Of a stretch of 64,000 bases of DNA, positions 12,828 through 23,380 are shown in pieces (positions within the stretch are counted from its first letter, which is position 1; the number at the start of each line of letters is the position of its first letter). The notes beneath the pieces are model-generated. The model was not told the DNA's origin, did no database searches, and saw only the letters and a list, made by a program, of their open reading frames with translations. The stretch spans positions 88,915,361 through 88,979,360 of the forward strand of contig NC_073691.1 of assembly GCF_029784155.1 (NCBI RefSeq), written 5' to 3'. This DNA comes from Uranotaenia lowii (lineage: Eukaryota; Arthropoda; Insecta; Diptera; Culicidae). The position numbers and the translations under genes are program-made.

Positions 12828-13715
12828 GTACACACAAAATTTCTGAGGCCGGAATTTAGCAAAATTTTGCTCAAATTTGACCAGCTAGAAACTTAGCAAT
12901 CAATTTAGCAATTTTTTTTTACTAAAATTTCAGCAAACGAGAGGAAAAGTTAGCCGCCGCAATTTTTACTCAAATTTTTAGCAAAAACCGGAGAAAAAGA
13001 TTGCTGGGACCCGTAATTTCATGTTTTGTTAATTTTTCTCTGGAAAATCAGGGGAATATTTGATTATTGAATAGAATACACAAACTACATTCACTTATAA
13101 TTTATTTATAATTTATTTTTCACATTTTTTAAATTTTTTTCACACTTTTCGCTAAACGGAAGGTTCGATCCTGGGAACGCACCTACTGGCGAGCAAAATG
13201 CCATGCCATCTTCATCAAACAAAGCACCGGGGTGTTTTCCGGATGCAGCTCGTTGAAATTCCAGTTGTGGTCCTTCTTCATTGCCGGACTGTTGCGGGTT
13301 TCGTGTTGCACTTTCAACCTGGAAGGAAAAAAAACAAACACACAAATTTCAAATTAAAATATTGGAGAATCAAAACACTTTAAGATTGGACCTTACCTGT
13401 AAGCATCTGGAGTCGATTTAGCTACCGTTTCTTCGTGAAGTTGCCCACCAACAAGAACCACCAGCAACGAACATCCGGAACCGCACTTAATCGCGACAGC
13501 TTTTTAATTTTCTCCCAACTGGCGCGGCGGCTGGAGCCTGTGAACATAGCGGCTGAAAAACCTTCGTTTTACTAAAATCAAGTAAAATGACCTTTTTCAT
13601 TACTAAAATCAAGTAAATTTAGCTTTTTGCTAACTCATCAGTAAAAAAATATTTTTGCTAACGGAAAGTAACAGCGAAATTTTGCTAAGTGGAGCCCCGA
13701 AAGTTTTGTGTGTAC
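12828..13715. mobile_element. Inverted-repeat element (TACACACAAAA termini) carrying a gene fragment
   Basis: Left end GTACACACAAAATTT and right end AGTTTTGTGTGTAC are inverted matches. The arrangement fits a TA target duplication flanking CACACAAAA termini. Internal flanks are rich in TTAGCAAAA/TTTTGCTAA-type strings. The centre (about 13160-13560) is more GC-rich and contains a minus-strand exon pair with a clean intron (see 13183-13503). No transposase is present, so it would be nonautonomous. Confidence 0.6.
13183..13503 (-). pseudogene. Captured two-exon gene fragment, product unknown
   Basis: On the minus strand an open frame at about 13503-13397 ends TTACAG followed by GTAAGG. A 78-bp AT-rich intron (13396-13319) ends TTTTTTTTCCTTCCAG and is followed by an open frame to TAG at 13183-13185. 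Joining the exons keeps the frame (codon split AG/G) across residues ending STPDAYR and beginning LKVQHETRNSP, about 80 codons in all. The frame is closed upstream by TAA at 13504-13506, so any further exon is missing. The protein is not recognised. Intron retention argues for DNA-level capture rather than a processed copy. Confidence 0.45.
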
Positions 13716-13744
13716 GAAAACAAACAAACTCCAATTTGACAACT

Positions 13745-13936
13745 CGATTGCTGATTTTCCAGCAAACTAGACCGATTGCTGGAAAGTCCAGCAATTTGAA
13801 AACCGATTGCTGATTTTCCAGCAAAAATGACAAGAACACAACCGAATGCTGAAAAATCCAGCAATAAGAAAATCGATTGCTGGTTTCCAGCAAAAATTTG
13901 GATTGCTGAACGTTTCCAGCAATTTTTTTTGCTGGA
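13745..13936. repeat. Array of short TTGCTGG...CCAGCAA hairpins
   Basis: About six imperfect palindromes in 190 bp, each with a TTGCTG or TTGCTGG arm, a short A/T-rich loop and a CCAGCAA or CAGCAA arm, for example near 13748, 13774, 13807, 13848, 13875 and 13904. They lie between two inverted-repeat elements. Similar GCTGG strings occur near 12720 and 13000, so this may be the edge of a related element. Confidence 0.7.
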
Positions 13937-13987
13937 AACCGAGGCAAAAATTAACAGTGTTCTGACTGAATCTGAAAAATACAAACT

Positions 13988-15037
13988 TACACCCTTATTC
14001 TCGTTTTCGATCGAATGACATTCGTTCGAAAGTTTTGCAATTTCATATTCTTGTTTTCGTTCGAACGAATGAGAACAGTTCGATCTTTCGAACATCGTTC
14101 GAACGAACAAAACGTTGCATTCCCGTTTTCGATCGAACATATTTTTTCTATGGACTGTCAAACGCGAGTCTGATGCTACGAACCACTATCGTTTAAAGTA
14201 ATTAGTGAAGTTTAATATCATTTGTGGAGTTCAAAGGTGGTCCAAGATAAGAATATTGTTGGATTCAAACCCGCGAAATTGTATGCTGCAGAATAAAAAC
14301 AAAATTTTAAAGACGAAAAATCTTAGTTTAAAGATCGAAAGTTTTGTTCAACGTTCCAATAAAAAGTGTTAGTTGGACGATTCAGGAATTGATTCATGGT
14401 TTAAAATAATAAAGAATGTTCCTATGTTTTAATACCGAAATTTGTATTTAACTTCAAATGACGTTTTTTAAATTGAATAAATGAGATTTTTATTCAAAAC
14501 AAAACAAAATTTTCCGCTTCCTCACGACGACCGAGAACGAGCGGCGAGGAACACCGGCGGCAGTAGTATCAGTTTTTTCACCACCACCAACGAGGCATCG
14601 AGAACAGCTTCTTCTTCCATCCGAAAACGACCAGCTCCTGAGTGGACGATCATGAATCGATTCGATGTCGGACCGGACCTGAAGATTCGTATGTTGCCGG
14701 CCTAGATTTTCTGCTGGAATCAGTCTTTCGGCTCCTGATTTGAAAACTTTAGCCTGCTTTTAGATGCTCTTCAGTGCACGACCGTAAACCATTTTTTCTC
14801 AAGTATTTTCCGCCGCAGACCAACGTGTACATTTTTCACTTCCCGAAAACCCGGAAAATACATGACAACAAATGTCATTTTGACGTAGCTTGCTGCTCAA
14901 AACTTACGAATTTGTTCTGGTAACACCAACATCGAACGTATCGCATTCGAACGAAAACAAGAATAGCTTTTTCGAATTCGATCGAAAGTATCCGTTCGAA
15001 AGAACGACAGATACGCCGTAAACAAGAATAAGGGATA
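13988..15037. mobile_element. Inverted-repeat element rich in TTCGAACGAA motifs, copy 1
   Basis: Left end TACACCCTTATTCTCGTTTT and right end ending AACAAGAATAAGGGATA are imperfect inverted repeats. Both flanks are dense in TTCGAACGAA, GATCGAA and similar self-complementary strings. The first 200 bp is repeated at 15218-15420. The centre (about 14500-14860) is GC-richer, with a 75-codon plus-strand ORF at 14481-14705 of unknown meaning. No transposase was seen. Confidence 0.6.
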
Positions 15038-15217
15038 CTACCTACATATACATCTTAGGTAGGTTATTGTTGTTGTACTTGGGAAGTAGCTGTTGTTTAC
15101 ATAGTTCCGCAAAACATTCGATTATTTTGTGCAAACAAGAACTGTTTACCAAATAAAAGTGTGAATCCCGTCAAGAAGCGCCGGATGTATCCGTGAAGTT
15201 ACGATTCCGAAGGAATA

Positions 15218-15420
15218 TACACCCTTATTCTCGTTTTCGATCGAATGACATTCGTTCGAAAGTTTTGCTATTTCGTATTCTTGTTTTCGTTCGAACGAAT
15301 GCTAACAGTTCGATTTTTCGAACATAGTTCGATCGAACAAAATGTAGAATTCTCGTTTTCGATCGAACGTAGTTTTACTACTGTCAAACAAACGCAAGTC
15401 TTGTGCTGCGAACGGCTGGC
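15218..15420 (+). mobile_element. Left end of the TTCGAACGAA element, copy 2
   Basis: Matches 13988-14190 closely from TACACCCTTATTCTCG onward, including the run of GTTCGAACGAA motifs and a TGTCAAAC...CGCAAGTCT segment. The matching right end (AATAAGGG) is not found downstream, so this copy is truncated or rearranged. Confidence 0.65.
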
Positions 15421-16103
15421 GTTTAATTCAAAAAGGACCCTTAATTGTATACAAAATGTACGAAAAGTAGAGGCAATCGTTAAATTGAGACGAAATGAAA
15501 TTAAAAAAAATCATTTGATTCAATATTTTGCGAAAATATCGCTGATGAAGTTCATTCGACCGATCTTACCAACGATAAACAATGGAAAACATGTAGGGAA
15601 GAATGACATCAGAATTTTAAATTCCCAGAAAAAAAATGGAAAACATTTTCGAGATTGGATGTGGATTCAAAAGGAGAAGAAAATTGTATAATTTCTCATG
15701 AACAATTTGAAAAAAATAAATGCTTAAAAACACATTTTTTTCTAAACTCAAATAACTAAGCTTTATTTTATTTTTTCCCTTTCATATCGGACCTGCAGCC
15801 TTTAGTTTTGATTTTTATCCTTTGGCGGGGCAGGTTTTTAAAAGCAGCAGCGACTGCACTCTCACAACCGACTGGTATCCGTTTCGTTTAAAAATTGAAT
15901 CATCCCAAGAATCCCGTACCCTGAATTAAAGTGTTTTCTTGGCTAGCCGAATCCCGAACCAGGTTGGTTGTAGGTCGGTAACCTCCGCTGCGTACTGATG
16001 CCTGACGATTTCGGGAAGCCCCGGCTGGTGACCTTTACAACACTCACTGACCGATGCTTGGGTTGTTAACGGACCGAGGCATCGGTTGCTGGCTTCGGTG
16101 AGT
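15421..16103 (+). other. Noncoding stretch, possible 5' flank of the gene fragment at 16104
   Basis: AT-rich to about 15770, then more GC-rich from 15800. No RNA gene or clear promoter was recognised. Proximity to the exon at 16104 makes the GC-richer part a candidate 5' UTR (inference). Confidence 0.3.
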
Positions 16104-16324
16104 ATGGCCACTGGATTAGAGAGCGGCGGCAGCAATGGCGGATTTCAATACAAGCCACGGGACAAATGCGTCTACGATAAAGGTAAAACCTCGGGGTCCT
16201 GAATATCCAGGGAATTCGGCTCTTCCGGATTCCAACAATTTCACTGTTTGCACTTGCAGGTTTTGAACACGTGAACACGTCACCGTTCTTTCGCCCCATC
16301 CTGATTGTTGTGACTGTTACTTAA
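16104..16324 (+). pseudogene. Two-exon gene fragment cut off by an RTE insertion, product unknown
   Basis: Exon 1 runs from ATG at 16104 to 16182 (26 codons plus one base, residues starting MATGLESGGSNGG and including YKPRDKCVYDKG across the splice). GTAAAACC begins a 77-bp intron (16183-16259) ending TTTGCACTTGCAG. Exon 2 continues in frame (GFEHVNTSPFFRP) to about 16315, where sequence meets the 3' end of a minus-strand RTE fragment; the stop at 16322 may be junctional. The ATG lies inside GTGAGTATGG, which also resembles a splice donor, so the start is uncertain. The protein is not recognised. It could be the 5' end of a real host gene destroyed by the insertion, or a captured piece. Confidence 0.45.
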
Positions 16325-16633
16325 TGATCCCGCGCCGATCCACCGGTGCATAGGGCCGTGGTAAAAGACCTCCACTGTTGACGATCCGGAGCCAGCGTCT
16401 TCACCTGGTCCCAGTCAAGATTCTCGTCGACAGTTCGGATTTCAGCGGCTAGGCTTCGCCGCCACGAGTTTCTGGGTCTGCCTCTTCTTCGATGACCTTC
16501 TGGATTCCAATCTAGCGCCTCTCTGCAAATCTCGTTTTCATCTTTCCGCAGCGTGTGCCCAATCCATCTCCACTTACGTTCCCAAATCTCGATTTCTAGC
16601 GCCCTTTGATGACACCGGCGATGTAGTTCCTCC
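16321..16633 (-). pseudogene. RTE-type LINE, C-terminal end of ORF2
   Basis: The minus strand encodes an uninterrupted C-terminal segment with WRWIGHTLRKDENEICREAL, then RRRGRPRNSWRR, ending WRSFTTALCTGGSARDH and a stop (complement of 16321-16323). The WxGHxLR...ALxWNP...GRPxxxWRR pattern is typical of the end of RTE-type reverse transcriptase proteins. About 100 codons remain, so the copy is strongly 5'-truncated. It abuts the exon at 16260-16320. Confidence 0.75.
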
Positions 16634-16636
16634 TAC

Positions 16637-17929
16637 ACCTGTGGTTGCCAACTAATAAAAAAAAAGTTGTAAAACAGAGTTGATGCAGAACTATGTTGGA
16701 GTGTTATTTTAAAATTTTAATTTTAATTCTATAGAAAATCGAGACGATTCAGATCGAGGACTTTCAATTTAGGATTGCAAGAAAAAACTAAATCAATCTA
16801 ATGATTACAGGAAAATTATGCAATTTTTGTCACCATATTTGCATCCCCCTGTTCACTAAGATACAAATTTATTAATCATTCTAAGCAAGCAATATATAGA
16901 ATCCCCATTCGGAAGGTTTGTGCTGATTCATGCCGGAAAATTGCATAACATTTCGTGAATTGAATAATAACAGCTATAAATCAATTTGACGTTGCACCAA
17001 CATAACGTGAATCGTCAAGGGTTTATCACTTCTTGTACAGTAATAAAACTATACTTCGAAAAAAAAAAACAGCTTCGCTAAACTTCGAGCCACCAAAGCC
17101 ATTTGACTTTTAGTTTTATCGTCGATTGATAGCTAGATCCGTTCGTGATTTATTCAAACCTCACAACAACAATAATAAACAAGTTCAAGAGCTTAAGGTG
17201 CAGCGTCTTCACCGGCCATAAAAGCTTTGAGGGCAGCTACTAACTATTTCGGTGTTTAATGGTTGTCATATTTCAATTGTGTGCCACGTTACGCGACAGC
17301 TTTTAGAGCACAAAATCCACATCCTTGGCTGAGAAGGTACCAAACGAGCTGCTTACAAGAACTTATATAAAGGAGCTCTTCGTTGAAAGGAAAAAAAAAT
17401 TCCCAAAAATTCCTAGAGAAAAAAGTTAGAAATAGGACTGTGAACTGCATCATTTCATAGAAATCCTTATGAATCTCTTTTTGAAGAATACTATCAAACA
17501 TATCGAAGTTCATGTCATATTTTCTGCCTTGAAGGATGATACGTAAAGTGAAACAAAAGAAATCCCAACTTAAAAGACGTGTTGACTGGTTTTGGGGGGA
17601 TTTTTTTTTAGATCTGGCCAGACTAGACAGACATGTGTGACGCGAGAAGAGTGGAAATGGAAAGCTGCTGATTACCATTCCGCACATGTTTCTTCCGGAT
17701 TACCCAGTTTGCAATTTGTGGGCGTTTTTTTTACACATCCGGATTATTGATTGAAATCACTGTGCATGAAGTTGGAAGAGCCTTACAACGTACATTTTTT
17801 TGGTTATGAAGAAATGTTTTCCTATATTAAGTGATTTGAATTGGCTGCGTGAATGTAATTCTACTGCAAAAAAGTAATGTCAATTTGTTGATTTCGTCTG
17901 AAGTTTTGCTATACAATGATATCACGGTG
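16637..17929. other. Noncoding, unassigned
   Basis: AT-rich sequence with scattered stops in all frames. The longest open frame (about 17289-17687, minus) is low-complexity Phe/Ser/Leu-rich and has no recognisable domain. No RNA gene or repeat with clear ends was seen. Confidence 0.4.
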
Positions 17930-18692
17930 CACTATAGGTAAGAAGTGTATAAACTGCGAAGAAATTCAATATCTTTCCTTCTACATGAACCAAAACTGTG
18001 AAAATATGCTTTTCTTTAGTGAGAATGCCCGGAAAATCGATTGAACATAGAGACTCCGCACGAGCTTACGAACGGAGATATAGTACCTTTTTACCTCCTA
18101 ACTTCAGTATATTTTGTAAACAATCTCAGAAACACTGGTTTGGACAAGAAAATTCGAATGAAGCAACTGCACGCATCGTGAAATGGAGTAATGGCTGTTT
18201 TAACCTTCTAACCCCTACATTTTTCACTTAATTAAAAAAAGCATGTTCGGACTTGAAAATTTAAAACCAAATGAGACTTTTTTGGGTGATTTTTTTTCCT
18301 AGGAACTGAAAGGAGGCTGTTTAACCCACCGCACGCATCGGAGAGTTTTGGCAGTTTTTACCCTCAATTTCCTTACATTTTTCAAATAGTTAAGCCATAA
18401 TCCCATTTTCCGAAGCGTGCAGTGGCTGAAATAGCCTTTATTCCATTTTTCGGAAAAAATCACACAAGATTGATTTATTTTTGTTTAAAATTTTTCAGTC
18501 GAAATCAGTGTCTCAGGGGGATCAGGAGGCACTATATCTGTGTTCGTAAGCTTGTGCGGCGTCTTGAACTATGTTCAATCGATTCTTCAGACAGTTTTAC
18601 TAAAGAAAATTATTTTTTCACAGTTTTGATTCATGTAGGAGGGAGATATTGAGCTTTTTTTCGCGGTTTATACACTTTTTTCACCCATTGTG
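17930..18692. mobile_element. Long inverted-repeat (foldback/MITE-like) element, 763 bp
   Basis: The left arm (17930-about 18095) and right arm (about 18525-18692) are inverted copies at roughly 75-80% by eye, sharing AAGTGTATAAAC, CTACATGAA, AAAACTGTGAAAA, ATCGATTGAACATAG and AGCTTACGAAC. Outer ends are CACTATAGG and CCCATTGTG (inverse CACAATGGG). The central 430 bp has further looser symmetry (GCACGCATCG on both sides). There is no transposase. No convincing target-site duplication was found. Confidence 0.75.
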
Positions 18693-19260
18693 TGGTGGCT
18701 CCAGAGAGTACAATAACATTCGAAAGTGTTGTAGGGTACTCAAGATTTCCTTGTATTGAAATTTTGAAATGCACTTTAAAATGGCTACCCAAGCAACCAA
18801 AAGTCCCATAAAACAGGTACAAAAACGCTGCACAATTTTCCCGTATGTTTGGATAACGTACCGCTTTTAAGCCTACCCGCATTCTGAAAAACGCTTACTC
18901 AGCCCCATCATTGATATAAAGTACGTTCTATGCAGCTAAAAATTTAAGTTCTTATTGATACTTTCAAGTTCCAAAACAAGTCTTAATGATCTTCTATTCG
19001 GATTCCAGCGGCCTCTTAATTCAGCTTCCAAAAAAATCGTAAAATGAGCTAAACATCTCTCTCTATCTCAACTTAACCTTTGGCTTCGGTTCATATTACC
19101 TTCTCTTGATTATTTACTGTGTTCTGTACCGGTGCCGCCTTGATACCACGCACCGGATTCCAAACTCGACAAATTGCTCAATTGCTTTTTTCCTACTTTT
19201 CCTACATATATCGCCTCAGAATGGTTACTCAATTACTACATTACTTATTGAAAAATAACT
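18693..19260. other. Noncoding, partly SINE body
   Basis: No coding region. On the minus strand the stretch from 19260 down to about 19060 may be the body of the tRNA-derived SINE whose head is at 19261-19333; its end is not defined. Confidence 0.35.
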
Positions 19261-19333
19261 TGCCCGGCTTGGGGATCGAACCCCGACCTTCGTGGTGACA
19301 ATCAAACACGCTACCACAAGACCACGCCTGGAT
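19261..19333 (-). ncRNA. tRNA-derived SINE head (A box and B box)
   Basis: Read on the minus strand, GTGGTCTTGTGGTAGCGTG is an A-box-like D-arm and GGGGTTCGATCCCC is a near-perfect B box with T stem. The intervening arm has TTGTCACCACG, Asp/Gly-like. The acceptor arms do not pair well and the anticodon loop is oversized, so a working tRNA gene is unlikely. Polymerase III-type SINEs of this kind are known in mosquitoes. Confidence 0.55.
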
Positions 19334-19400
19334 GTTGTTCTAACTGAAACTAAAACTCGAAGTGATGATTTGATTTTGATGGCACATCAATGCACTTTTT

Positions 19401-19486
19401 GTGACTTACCGAATCCCGTTTTGAGCACTTTTGTGCCCTTTATGTGACTTACCAAATCCCGTTTTGAGCACTTTTGTGCCCTTTAT
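19401..19486. repeat. 43-bp tandem repeat, two copies
   Basis: Units 19401-19443 and 19444-19486 differ by one base by eye. Each starts GTGACTTACC and contains TGAGCACTTTTGTGCCCTT. A partial third unit (GTGACTTA) follows. The flanking GTGACTT and GCACTTT strings are degenerate relatives. Confidence 0.85.
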
Positions 19487-19564
19487 GTGACTTAAGTCCC
19501 GTATAACGTACGTATAGATCACTTTTGCAACATTCAAGTTCGTTAATGAGTACATGTAGTTCCC

Positions 19565-20194
19565 CGATCAGGAGAGCATATCAAAATAATTACTCAAGCG
19601 TATCCTACCAAGTTATTTACATTTGATTCAGTTATAATTAAGTACTACAATTTTTCGATTTTAAGTTTCTCCAATCTGAATTATATCTTATTCTGATTGA
19701 CAGACTTGAATGGGGTTGAGCTCATTTCCAATGATCAAGATTTTTTTTTCGGATTGTCCTAAAATAAAATGATTATATCTTATTTTGATATACGTTAAAC
19801 TTTTTCTGAAACACGGACATCGAAGTCAACGGCCCAAACCATACGTTTATGGTAGATTTATTAAATCGAATCCAAGATTTGTGAAATCAAAAATGGGGCA
19901 TGGTTTTAGCAAATAATGTGGTTTATTGACATCCCGATCAGGAAAACATATCGAAATAATAACTTAAACATATCTGAACGAGATATTTATATCTTCTTCA
20001 GTTAGAATTTTGTTCTCATAATTTTCGACTTCAAGTTTCTTGAATCTGGGTAATACCTTATTTTGATTGGCATTCTTGAATAGGATTGAACTCACTTTCA
20101 ACAATAAAGAATTTGTTTCAAATTGTTATAAAATATAGCTTCCCGATCAGGAGAGCATATCAAAATAATAACTCAAACGTATCTCACCAAGAAA
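19565..20194. repeat. CCCGATCAGGA repeat family, left block
   Basis: Three starts of the same unit, CCCGATCAGGAGAGCATATC or a variant, at about 19565, 19931 and 20144, each followed by CAAAATAAT...ACTCAA and related text. The units include ACACGGACATCGAAGTCAAC (about 19813) and AAATAAAATGATTATATC. The same strings recur at 24540-25448, with the inverse end TCCTGATCGGG at about 25023 and 25435. The LINE at 20195-24528 splits the block. Confidence 0.75.
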
Positions 20195-20283
20195 TTTATT
20201 TATTATTTATTTATTTATTTATTTATTATAATTGAATTCATCGAACATAAATGTTTAAATGAAAAGGTTTTGTTAAAATCAAA

Positions 20284-23130
20284 TTAGTCAAACAATTTGG
20301 ACTGACGAATTGGACGAATAAATCGGCTGGATGATTCTTCGAACTGATGCAGGTGCTCAGCATCCTGAAACATACGCATCATTGTACTCAGTGGTTCATT
20401 GTAGCCATACGATGTTCGGTGGATTTGATGTGACAGCAACGAATTAAATCGCAGAGTTCTCGATGGGGCACTGAGGTTTATCATCCTTAGAAGATTTGGC
20501 GATTGAACTTCTCCATTTATAATCTTAACAACGAAAGAAGCCTGTTGAGTCTTTCGGCGACATTCGAGGGTTTCGAGACCCAAAAGCTGACACCGATCTG
20601 AATATGCTGGAAGATCTTCGGGATGACGCCAAGGCAGGTGTCGCAAGGCGAATCTGACAAACCGCTTCTGTACACGTTCAATCCTCAAGATCCAACTTAA
20701 TTGATACGGAGCCCAAACTACAGCAGCATGCTCAGTTATAGATCTGACGAGGGCGCAGTACAGTGATTTTAAGCACAAAGGATCTTTGAATTCACGTGAC
20801 ACTTTGGTGATGAAGCCGAGCTGACGATTCGCTTTGTTGATCACTGAAGAGCGTTGACTGTTGAAAGTGAGCTGCGCATCAAGGATCACGCCAAGATCAT
20901 CCACTTCAAAGACCCTTTTCAAAAACTGGCTGCCGATACTATGGTCATAAGGGATCGGTGTCTTATTCCGGTGAAAAGTTATCACAGAGCATTTTGAAAC
21001 ACTGACTGTTAGTTTGTTCAGTCTACACCAGGCATGTCAAACTCGTTTAGGTGTGCGGGCCGCATTGAAAATTTTCTTTGACGTAGAGGGCCGCAGCAAA
21101 AATCAGTTAAATCGGTACATTCAGCTTTAGTTTTTTTTTTGCAGTAATATTTTACATAAAAATCAGTGGTGTTTTTTTTGTGACAATTTAGACGGGGCTA
21201 CGCGGGCCGCATTGACATAAAAAGCGGGGCGCATGCGGCCCGCGAACCCCCAGTTAGACATGCCTGGTCTACACCATTCATCAAACTGGTTCAGCAGAGA
21301 TTGGAGGCGAATGCAATCAGCAGTACATTCCACTGGCAGAAATATTTTAAGGTCATCAGCGTAACCAATTTTCGTTCCGTCTTCTAGGCTTGTAATCAAA
21401 TCGTTAAAAAATAGCGCAAATAATAATGGCCCCAAATTACTCCCTTGAGGGACGCCAGATCGATTGGTAAAAGGATATGAAATGCTAGTGCCGTACTTGA
21501 TCCTTATGCAGCGCTCGGTAAGAAAGGATTTCAGCCAAGCAATCATGTTGTCATGAATGCCAAGCTTGGCAAGCTTAGCGAGCAAAATCTTATGGTCAAT
21601 CGCGTCAAAAGCGGCTTTGATATCTGTATACACCGCATCGACTTGTTTTTTATTTTCCAACTGATTGAGGCAAAACGACGTGTATTCTATGAGGTTAGTA
21701 CTCACCGATCTACCAGGCATGAAACCATGCTGTTCAGGTGCGATGTACTGCGATGAAGCGCGTAAAAGGGCTTGACCGACAATTATTTCAAAGAGCTTAG
21801 ACCCTGCAGACAAACTGGTAATACCACGATATTGCTTAACGTCTCGACGATCGCCATTTTTGTACACCGGAAACATAAACGAATTTTTCCATTTGTCTGG
21901 AAATTTTCTTTGCTGGAATGATCTGTTGTAGATTTTAGCCAGAGGCAAGGAAAGAGCTTCGATGCAGCGACGATAGATAACAGCTGGATGCCCATCAGGT
22001 CCAGGAGCAAATGAGCTTTTAAGCTTTTTCGCAGAGCGCTCAATAAGATCTTGATTAATTTCAAAAGTATTCAAGTCAAAAACATCAACAGGTACATGAT
22101 TAATGGCTTCACTGCACTCTCTATCGGATGAAACGGTGTTCAGAAAAACTGACTTGAAATGCTCTGCAAATAAGTTGCAACAGGTATCTGGGGAGTTACC
22201 GACAGCATCATTGTAGAAAATGGAAGTAGGTAAACAGCTCGTTTTACGTTTTGCGTTTACGAAAGTCCAAAAACTTCGCGGGTTACTGCGTAAACTAGAT
22301 TGTAAGCGTAGGACGTGAAGCTTATACAACGATGCGTTTAGTCTACGGTAAGCGCCGCTTGCTGCTTTGAACTGTTGTTGAAAATCCTCTGTTCGATTTT
22401 TTCTCAGTCTGCGAAGACAAGCATTTTTTTCCCGTCGTAGCTGCCGCAAGGTGGGCGTGCTCCAAGCGGGTGTCATAGGCGCTTTAAATCTGGGAACGTG
22501 CGAATTCAACCAGGTACAGATCAAGTTGCAGAACGATTCTGTCATAGCATCAACTGATGAGTCTCCCAAAACTGCATCCCAGTCAATACTGTTCAAGTAT
22601 TGAAAGAGCAACGAAAAGTCCGTTTTCCGGAAATTTAAAGACCTATTCCTAGGTTGGGAGGTGTTTCGAGAACCGTAATTGGTAGACATAGCAGCAGGTA
22701 AATCGAAGACGATAGGTGGGTGGTGTATATCTATCGGTACGAGCACATCGGGAGCATTTCTAGTTACAATTAGTTCCTCACTTGAGCCAAAAACAAGATC
22801 CAGTATCCGTCCGAGATGATTGCTGATAGCATTGAATTGATTCAGATTGAGCGAATTCATTCCATCGATCAATGAGGCGGCGGAAGCACTGATAGGTGTA
22901 ACATTCAAGAGTTTTGCACCTGCATCACTCGCCTCCCACAACAAACGAGGTTGGTTATAATCGCCACATACCAAGACGGACTCCTCAGCAGAAGCACGGG
23001 TGCACAACTCGCGTACGGTGGCCACATGGGACTCCAAAATGTGCATACAATTACTTTTGTCAGGAGGCACATATATGGCACAGAAAATAAATTTTTCCCG
23101 TTGATGTTCGCTGCAACACAGACTTGTTCT
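20284..23130 (-). pseudogene. LINE ORF2: endonuclease part and reverse transcriptase
   Basis: The minus-strand frame encodes endonuclease residues (VCGDYNQPRLLW near 22945; DIHHPP near 22720), then RT: KSSFAPGPDGHPAVIYRR, FPVYKNGDRRDVKQYRGI, motif A VDAVYTDIKAAFD (about 21640-21602), motif B GVPQGSNLGPLL (about 21440), motif C YADD (about 21360), and a C-terminal domain with VQKRFVRFALR, ending KLFD. The 246-bp insertion (238-bp MITE plus 8-bp duplication) is a multiple of three and the frame resumes exactly after it. A one-base shift near 23085 separates the ORF from further endonuclease residues (EQVCVAANINGKN). The copy is inactive. Confidence 0.88.
21029..21266. mobile_element. hAT-type MITE, 238 bp, with 8-bp target-site duplication
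   Basis: Ends CAGGCATGTC and GACATGCCTG are perfect 10-bp inverted repeats starting with CAG. The element is flanked by GTCTACAC at 21021-21028 and 21267-21274, an exact 8-bp duplication as hAT transposases make. The interior has GCGGGCCGCATTGA and similar GC-rich strings also seen in the hAT end at 54033-54102. It is inserted in LINE ORF2. Confidence 0.93.
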
Positions 23131-23380
23131 AAATCATACACCCATAGAAGAGGTTGCAAAAATCCAATGCCTATTTAGCACATCTCTGTGCCGATAATGC
23201 GCTGAAATGTGCACTGTGCCGAAGATGATATGTTTGAAAAACCGTAACTGGCATAAGGACTCGGCTCCCAACTAAAATGATGCATGACCACTACATTCAA
23301 GCAAAACAAGAAAAACATTTAATGGGATTTCGTTTCCTGTTGGATAATTCATCCCAGAAACAAGAAAATAAAAATATAAT

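Noticed and set aside
15245..15691. 148-codon plus-strand ORF
   Set aside because: Begins inside the repeated TTCGAACGAA element end and continues as low-complexity Lys/Asn-rich sequence with no domain.
17289..17687. 132-codon minus-strand ORF
   Set aside because: Phe/Ser/Leu-rich composition typical of AT-rich noncoding DNA; no recognisable feature.
19261..19333. Functional tRNA gene
   Set aside because: B box is good but acceptor stems do not pair and the anticodon loop is too large; SINE head is a better fit.
19401..19486. CRISPR-like direct repeats
   Set aside because: Only two adjacent units without spacers, and the genome is eukaryotic.
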